64,000 nt of DNA from the NCBI RefSeq assembly GCF_013466785.1, contig NZ_CP059163.1, positions 2,542,001 to 2,606,000 on the forward strand. Direction: 5' to 3'. Position 1 is the stretch's first letter; each line of letters starts with the position of its first letter. Both the position numbers and the translations under genes were made by a program. Under the pieces are notes generated by a model. The model did not search any database and was not told where the DNA came from. It was given only the letters and a program-made list of their open reading frames with translations. Origin of the DNA: Nocardioides marinisabuli (GTDB lineage Bacteria; Actinomycetota; Actinomycetes; Propionibacteriales; Nocardioidaceae). Of this stretch, positions 60,413-64,000 are shown piece by piece.

Positions 60413-61678
60413 GTGAGCGACGAGGAGCAGACCGCGCAGGACACCGCGCAGCAGCCCGCGCAGCCGGCACCCCCGCAGCACGGGGCCTGGTTGCCGCCGC
60501 AGCCGGGACCGTGGGCGGGTGCGCCGTACGCCGGCCTCGGCCAGCAGGTGCCGCCGGCCCGGCCCGCCCCGCGGGCCCGGGTGAGCGGCTGGGTGTGGCC
60601 GGTCGTGATGGTCGTGGCGCTGGTGGTCGGCCTGCTCGGGGGCGCGGTCGGCGGGGCGCTGGTGACCGCGGTCGAGCGCAACGGGCTCGGCCCGGTCAGC
60701 GAGGGCCTGGCCGGGGTCGACACCATCACCCAGGCGCCGCTGCGCGCCGAGGACGGCACGGTCGCGGCGGTCGCCGAGGCGCTGCTGCCGGCGACCGTGC
60801 AGATCGTCGCCGAGCTCGGCGGCGACGACCAGGGGGCGACCGGGTCGGGCTTCATCCTCGACCGCCAGGGCCACGTCATCACCAACAACCACGTGGTGGC
60901 CGACGCCGCCGACGGCGGCCGCATCCAGGTGGTCGACCAGGAGGGCGCGCGCTACGCCGCCAGCGTGGTGGGCCGCAGCCCGGTCTACGACCTGGCCGTC
61001 CTCGAGGTCCCCGACCTCGAGGGCACCGACCCGGCCGCGCTGGGCGCCTCCGCCGCGCTGCGCGTGGGCGAGACGGTCGTGGCGATCGGCTCCCCGCTGG
61101 GGCTGAGCTCGACGGTCACCTCCGGCATCGTCAGCGCCCTCCAGCGCCCGGTCACCACCGGCGACTCGGCCAACGAGTCCTCGTACATCAACGCGGTGCA
61201 GACCGACGCCGCCATCAACCCCGGCAACTCCGGCGGCCCGCTGGTCAACCTCGTCGGGCAGGTGGTCGGGGTGAACTCCGCCATCGCCACCACCGGCGGG
61301 GGCGGCTTCGGCGGCGGCAGCTCGGGCAACATCGGCGTCGGCTTCGCCATCCCGATCGAGCAGGTCAAGGTCACCGCCGACCAGATCCTCAAGATCGGCG
61401 AGGCGCGCTACCCCGTGATCGGCGCCCAGGTGCGGACCGGCCGCGAGGACGGGCGTGGCGCGCGCATCGAGGAGGTCGTCGGCGGCAGCGCCGCCGAGGA
61501 GGCGGGCCTGCAGGAGGGCGACCTGGTGGTCGAGGTCGAGGGCGACCGGGTCACCGACGGGATCGCGCTGATCGTCTCGATCCGCTCCCACCAGCCCGGC
61601 GAGACGATCGAGTTCACGGTGCTGCGCAAGGGCGTGCGCGAGACCGTCGCGATCACGCTGCGCGCTGAGGTGGGCTGA
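60413..61678 (+). CDS. htrA: HtrA/DegP-type membrane serine protease with PDZ domain
   Basis: This 421-residue protein has a Pro-rich cytoplasmic N-terminus, one membrane helix (GWVWPVVMVVALVVGLLGGAV), then a trypsin-like domain with the triad in TNNHVVAD (His), PVYDLAVLEV (Asp) and NPGNSGGPLVN (Ser), and one C-terminal PDZ domain (EEAGLQEGDLVVEVEGDRVT). It degrades or refolds damaged envelope proteins. The GTG follows GATGAT by six bases. It completes the sigE-anti-sigma-htrA cluster. Confidence 0.92.
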   Translation: MSDEEQTAQDTAQQPAQPAPPQHGAWLPPQPGPWAGAPYAGLGQQVPPARPAPRARVSGWVWPVVMVVALVVGLLGGAVGGALVTAVERNGLGPVSEGLAGVDTITQAPLRAEDGTVAAVAEALLPATVQIVAELGGDDQGATGSGFILDRQGHVITNNHVVADAADGGRIQVVDQEGARYAASVVGRSPVYDLAVLEVPDLEGTDPAALGASAALRVGETVVAIGSPLGLSSTVTSGIVSALQRPVTTGDSANESSYINAVQTDAAINPGNSGGPLVNLVGQVVGVNSAIATTGGGGFGGGSSGNIGVGFAIPIEQVKVTADQILKIGEARYPVIGAQVRTGREDGRGARIEEVVGGSAAEEAGLQEGDLVVEVEGDRVTDGIALIVSIRSHQPGETIEFTVLRKGVRETVAITLRAEVG

Positions 61679-61690
61679 GGGCGCCACCCG

Positions 61691-61782
61691 GGATTTCATC
61701 GGGTGCCCGACAGAGCTCGCGCCACCCGGCTGAAGGTTCAGCCAGGCAGCGCCAGTTCCATCGGGCACCCGATGAAACTCCC
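61691..61782. repeat. BIME-like palindrome pair, copy 3
   Basis: The two palindromes start at 61697 and 61759, again 62 bases apart. The centre has changed to GGTGCCC in the first and GGCACCC in the second, so the arms remain complementary to each other even though each single palindrome is imperfect. It lies between the convergent htrA and HTH genes. Confidence 0.83.
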
Positions 61783-61788
61783 GGAGGG

Positions 61789-62025
61789 CTACTCGGGGCG
61801 CTCGGCCTCGACGTAGGGGTGCTCGTCGACGAAGGTGCGGGTCTCGGCGTACATCCGCTCGATGAACTGCTCGAGCTGCGCCGACTCCACCCGCCACTGC
61901 CCGCGACCGCCGATCTTGATGGCGGGCAGGTCGCCGCGGCGCACCAGCGCGTAGACCTGGGCGCTGGAGGTGTTGAGGACCTCCGCGACGTCGGCCAGGG
62001 TCAGGAAGCGGGGCGTGCCGGGCAT
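61789..62025 (-). CDS. Excisionase/BldC-like HTH protein
   Basis: This 78-residue protein contains a MerR-type winged helix (FLTLADVAEVLNTSSAQVYALVRRGDLPAIKIGGRGQWRV) as in the BldC/excisionase family, and an acidic C-terminal helix. It is divergent from the SAF-domain gene of the pilus locus and may regulate it. The start ATG is at 62023-62025. Confidence 0.83.
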   Translation of the reverse strand: MPGTPRFLTLADVAEVLNTSSAQVYALVRRGDLPAIKIGGRGQWRVESAQLEQFIERMYAETRTFVDEHPYVEAERPE

Positions 62026-62124
62026 GGGGCCATGCTCCCACCTGGCGGCCCGCGACGGCGCAGCCCACCCCGGGCTGTGGAGAAGCAGGTGAGAGAGCGC
62101 GCCCGAGTGGGCATGATGCCCGCC

Positions 62125-62838
62125 GTGACGACCGACCAGCAGACCAGCAGCGCGCCGACCGCCGCCGGCGCCGTCCCCGGCGCGACCCCCGGCGCCGTCC
62201 CCAGCGCCGTACGGGCCGGGCGCCCCGGGTGGCGCGACCCGCGGCTGTGGGTCGGCGTCGCGCTGGTCGCGGCCTCGGTGGTGCTCGGTGCCCGCCTGCT
62301 CGCGGCCGCCGACGACATGGTGACCGTGTGGTCGGCGGGCAGCGACCTGGGGGTGGGTCAGCGCCTGGAGCCCGACGACCTGGTCGCCCAGCGGGTGCGC
62401 TTCGACGACGCGCTGGCCCTGGAGGGCTACCTCGGCGCCGACGACGAGCTGCCCGCCGACGCGACGCTGCTGCGGCCGGTGGCGGCCGGCGAGCTGGTGC
62501 CCGCGGCCGCGCTCGGCTCGGCGCAGGACTCCGGGCGCGTCGAGCTGCCGCTCTCGGTCGACCCCGAGCGCCTGCCCGACCTCGGTGCCGGGATGACCGT
62601 CGACGTCTACCTGCTGGCCACCGGTCGCGACGCCGACGGGCGCAAGGTCGAGCTCGACCCCGGGCCGGTGCTCGCCGACGTGACCGTCGTCGACGCCAGC
62701 ACACCCGACGGCGGCTTCGGCTCCTCGGGGCAGCGACGGGTCGTGGTCGCGGTGCCCGAGGACGACGCCGACGCCTACGTCGCGCTGCTCGGCCGGCTCG
62801 GCGAGCCCACGGTCCTCGTCTCGCGGGCCCAGCAGTGA
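62125..62838 (+). CDS. SAF-domain protein, CpaB-like (Tad/Flp pilus)
   Basis: This 237-residue protein has one N-terminal membrane helix (LWVGVALVAASVVLGARLLAA) and a SAF/CpaB-like domain (VGQRLEPDDLVAQRVRFDDA, LLRPVAAGELVPAAALG). CpaB-type proteins gate secretion in Tad pilus systems. The GTG at 62125 is seven bases after CATGAT; an ATG at 62113 is the alternative. The following tadZ-like gene overlaps by four bases, so this is the start of a pilus or secretion operon continuing past the window. Confidence 0.78.
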   Translation: MTTDQQTSSAPTAAGAVPGATPGAVPSAVRAGRPGWRDPRLWVGVALVAASVVLGARLLAAADDMVTVWSAGSDLGVGQRLEPDDLVAQRVRFDDALALEGYLGADDELPADATLLRPVAAGELVPAAALGSAQDSGRVELPLSVDPERLPDLGAGMTVDVYLLATGRDADGRKVELDPGPVLADVTVVDASTPDGGFGSSGQRRVVVAVPEDDADAYVALLGRLGEPTVLVSRAQQ

Positions 62839-64000
62839 GCCCAGCGGCCGGCCCGGGGGTGGGGCCGGGGGTGGGGTCCGAGCCGGTCGTCGTGCTGGTG
62901 GCCGCCGCCGGCGCGGCCTGGGAGTCCACGGCCGTGGAGGCGCTCAACGCCCGCAGCGGCGTGGTGCTGCTCAAGCGCTGCGTCGACGTCGACGACCTGC
63001 TGGCCGCCGCGTCGGCCGGGCAGGCCGACGCGGCGGTGCTCGGGCTCGACGCGCACGGCCTCGACGCCGCGGCCGTCGACCTGCTGCGCCGCTACCGGGT
63101 GCGCCCGGTCGCGGTGGTGCCCGCCTCGGTGGCCCCCGACACCGCCAGGCTGCGGGCCTCGCGCATCGGGGTGCGCACGCTGGTGCCCGAGGGACGCGTC
63201 GACACGGTCGCCGACGCGGTCACCGCGCCCGAGGCGAGCCCGGAGCCGACCCGCGTGGCCGACCGGGCGGCGTACGCCGGCGGGCCGGGCGCCCCGCCGC
63301 CCCCGGGCCCGCCGAGCGGACCGCCGCGGGTGCTGGCCCCCCTCGACGCCGAGGGGAGCCAGGACGCCGACGGGGCTCCCGCACCCGGGCGGGTGCTGGC
63401 CGTGTGGGGCCCGGCCGGGGCTCCCGGTCGCAGCACCGTCGCCGTGGCGCTGGCCTCCGAGCTGGCCCGCCGCCGCAGCACGACGATGCTGGTCGACGCC
63501 GACCCGCAGGCCGGCAGCACCGCCCAGCAGCTCGGTGTGCTTGACGAGGTCTCGGGGCTGCTGGCCGCGGCCCGGCTGGCCACGGCCGGCGTGCTGGAGG
63601 AGCGGCTGGCCTCGGTGCAGCGGGCCCTCGGGCCGCACCTGCGGGTGGTGACCGGGCTGCCGCGCTCGGACCGGTGGAGCGAGGTGCGCGCCGGCTCGCT
63701 GGAGCTCCTGCTCGAGCTGGGCCGCGAGCAGGGCCACGTGGTGGTCGACACCGGCGCCTCGCTGGAGGACGACCCGGCCGCCGACCTGGGCGGCCGGCCC
63801 GGCCGCAACGCGCTGACCCTGGGTGCGCTCGACGTCGCCGACGAGGTGCTGGTGGTGGGCACCGCCGACCCGGTGGGGCTCTCGCGGCTGGCCCGGGGGC
63901 TGGTCGAGCTGGGGGAGCGCTGGCCGGGCACCCCGGTGCGGGTGGCGGTCAACCAGATGCGACCCACCCTGGGCTGGACCCGCGAGGAGGTCGCCTCGAT
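62835..64000 (+). CDS. TadZ/CpaE-like MinD-family ATPase (partial)
   Basis: The gene runs off the right edge, with 388 codons visible from the GTG at 62835 that overlaps the stop of the SAF gene. The N-terminal part is a receiver-like pseudo-domain, then a Pro-rich linker, then a MinD/ParA-type fold with the Walker A variant VWGPAGAPGRSTVAVALASE and TMLVDADPQAGSTAQQLG. Arg replaces the invariant Lys in Walker A, as commonly seen in actinobacterial TadZ proteins. It probably places the Tad pilus machine at the pole. Confidence 0.8.
   Translation, partial: MSPAAGPGVGPGVGSEPVVVLVAAAGAAWESTAVEALNARSGVVLLKRCVDVDDLLAAASAGQADAAVLGLDAHGLDAAAVDLLRRYRVRPVAVVPASVAPDTARLRASRIGVRTLVPEGRVDTVADAVTAPEASPEPTRVADRAAYAGGPGAPPPPGPPSGPPRVLAPLDAEGSQDADGAPAPGRVLAVWGPAGAPGRSTVAVALASELARRRSTTMLVDADPQAGSTAQQLGVLDEVSGLLAAARLATAGVLEERLASVQRALGPHLRVVTGLPRSDRWSEVRAGSLELLLELGREQGHVVVDTGASLEDDPAADLGGRPGRNALTLGALDVADEVLVVGTADPVGLSRLARGLVELGERWPGTPVRVAVNQMRPTLGWTREEVAS

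Noticed and set aside
62835..64000. Walker A Arg-for-Lys change in the TadZ-like protein as a novelty
   Set aside because: Variant P-loops with Arg at this position are common in actinobacterial TadZ/CpaE proteins.
1..64000. tRNA or rRNA genes, prophage or replication origin
   Set aside because: I found no cloverleaf-like or rRNA sequence, no phage structural or integrase genes apart from the IS481 transposase, and no DnaA-box cluster.

Overview
The window is a high-GC actinobacterial chromosome segment, most likely from a Nocardioides-like member of the Nocardioidaceae. This is inferred from the base composition, a mycothiol gene (mshB), an actinobacterial T-box in front of ileS, an LLM flavin oxidoreductase, and many start codons placed 6-7 bases after a TANNNT hexamer, the leaderless style of actinobacteria. 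A series of housekeeping genes (mshB, a small membrane gene, ferredoxin, dapC, dapD, dapE, a LOG protein, a DivIVA-like protein, a DUF3117 protein, an O-methyltransferase, an ECF sigma factor, its anti-sigma factor and HtrA) occurs in the same order as I recall for mycobacterial Rv1170-Rv1223. This suggests an ancient backbone with accessory islands inserted.

Region by region. 1-9.5 kb: an SGNH hydrolase end, an AbiEi/DUF559-like nuclease gene bounded by 62-bp inverted repeats, an amidase, small genes, two tandem sulfatases, and a DUF222-HNH nuclease under a perfect LexA box. 9.5-20.0 kb: two copies of a divergent two-gene module. Each has a 547-residue HTH/helical-repeat regulator opposite a giant (1062 or 1115 residue) secreted Asp-rich protein with a shared basic C-terminal domain. 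This is my main candidate for an undescribed system. 20.0-29.7 kb: structured non-coding DNA, an exporter operon, NUDIX, mshB, VanW, DUF389, a GNAT enzyme, ferredoxin and dapC. 29.7-33.9 kb: cupin and TPR regulator around a palindromic operator, an IS481 element and a hemerythrin. 34-44 kb: a MacB-type ABC transporter, BrkB, a cell-wall hydrolase-like protein, dapD, a broken ATPase, a kinase-like and DinB pair bracketed by 22-bp repeats, and an XRE/membrane pair with its own operator. 44-50 kb: T-box and ileS, then a von Willebrand/Ig-type secreted protein. 50-61.7 kb: cupin and frameshifted LuxR, LLM oxidoreductase, dapE, LOG, enoyl-CoA hydratase, pepA, and the sigE envelope-stress cluster. 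61.8-64 kb: the start of a Tad/Flp-pilus-type locus.

Three copies of a roughly 90-bp palindrome-pair element (BIME-like) sit between genes. Six single-base frame breaks occur in otherwise recognisable genes, one of them dapE, usually essential. Sequencing or assembly indels are therefore at least as likely as real pseudogenes, and start and frame calls in those genes should be read with that in mind.
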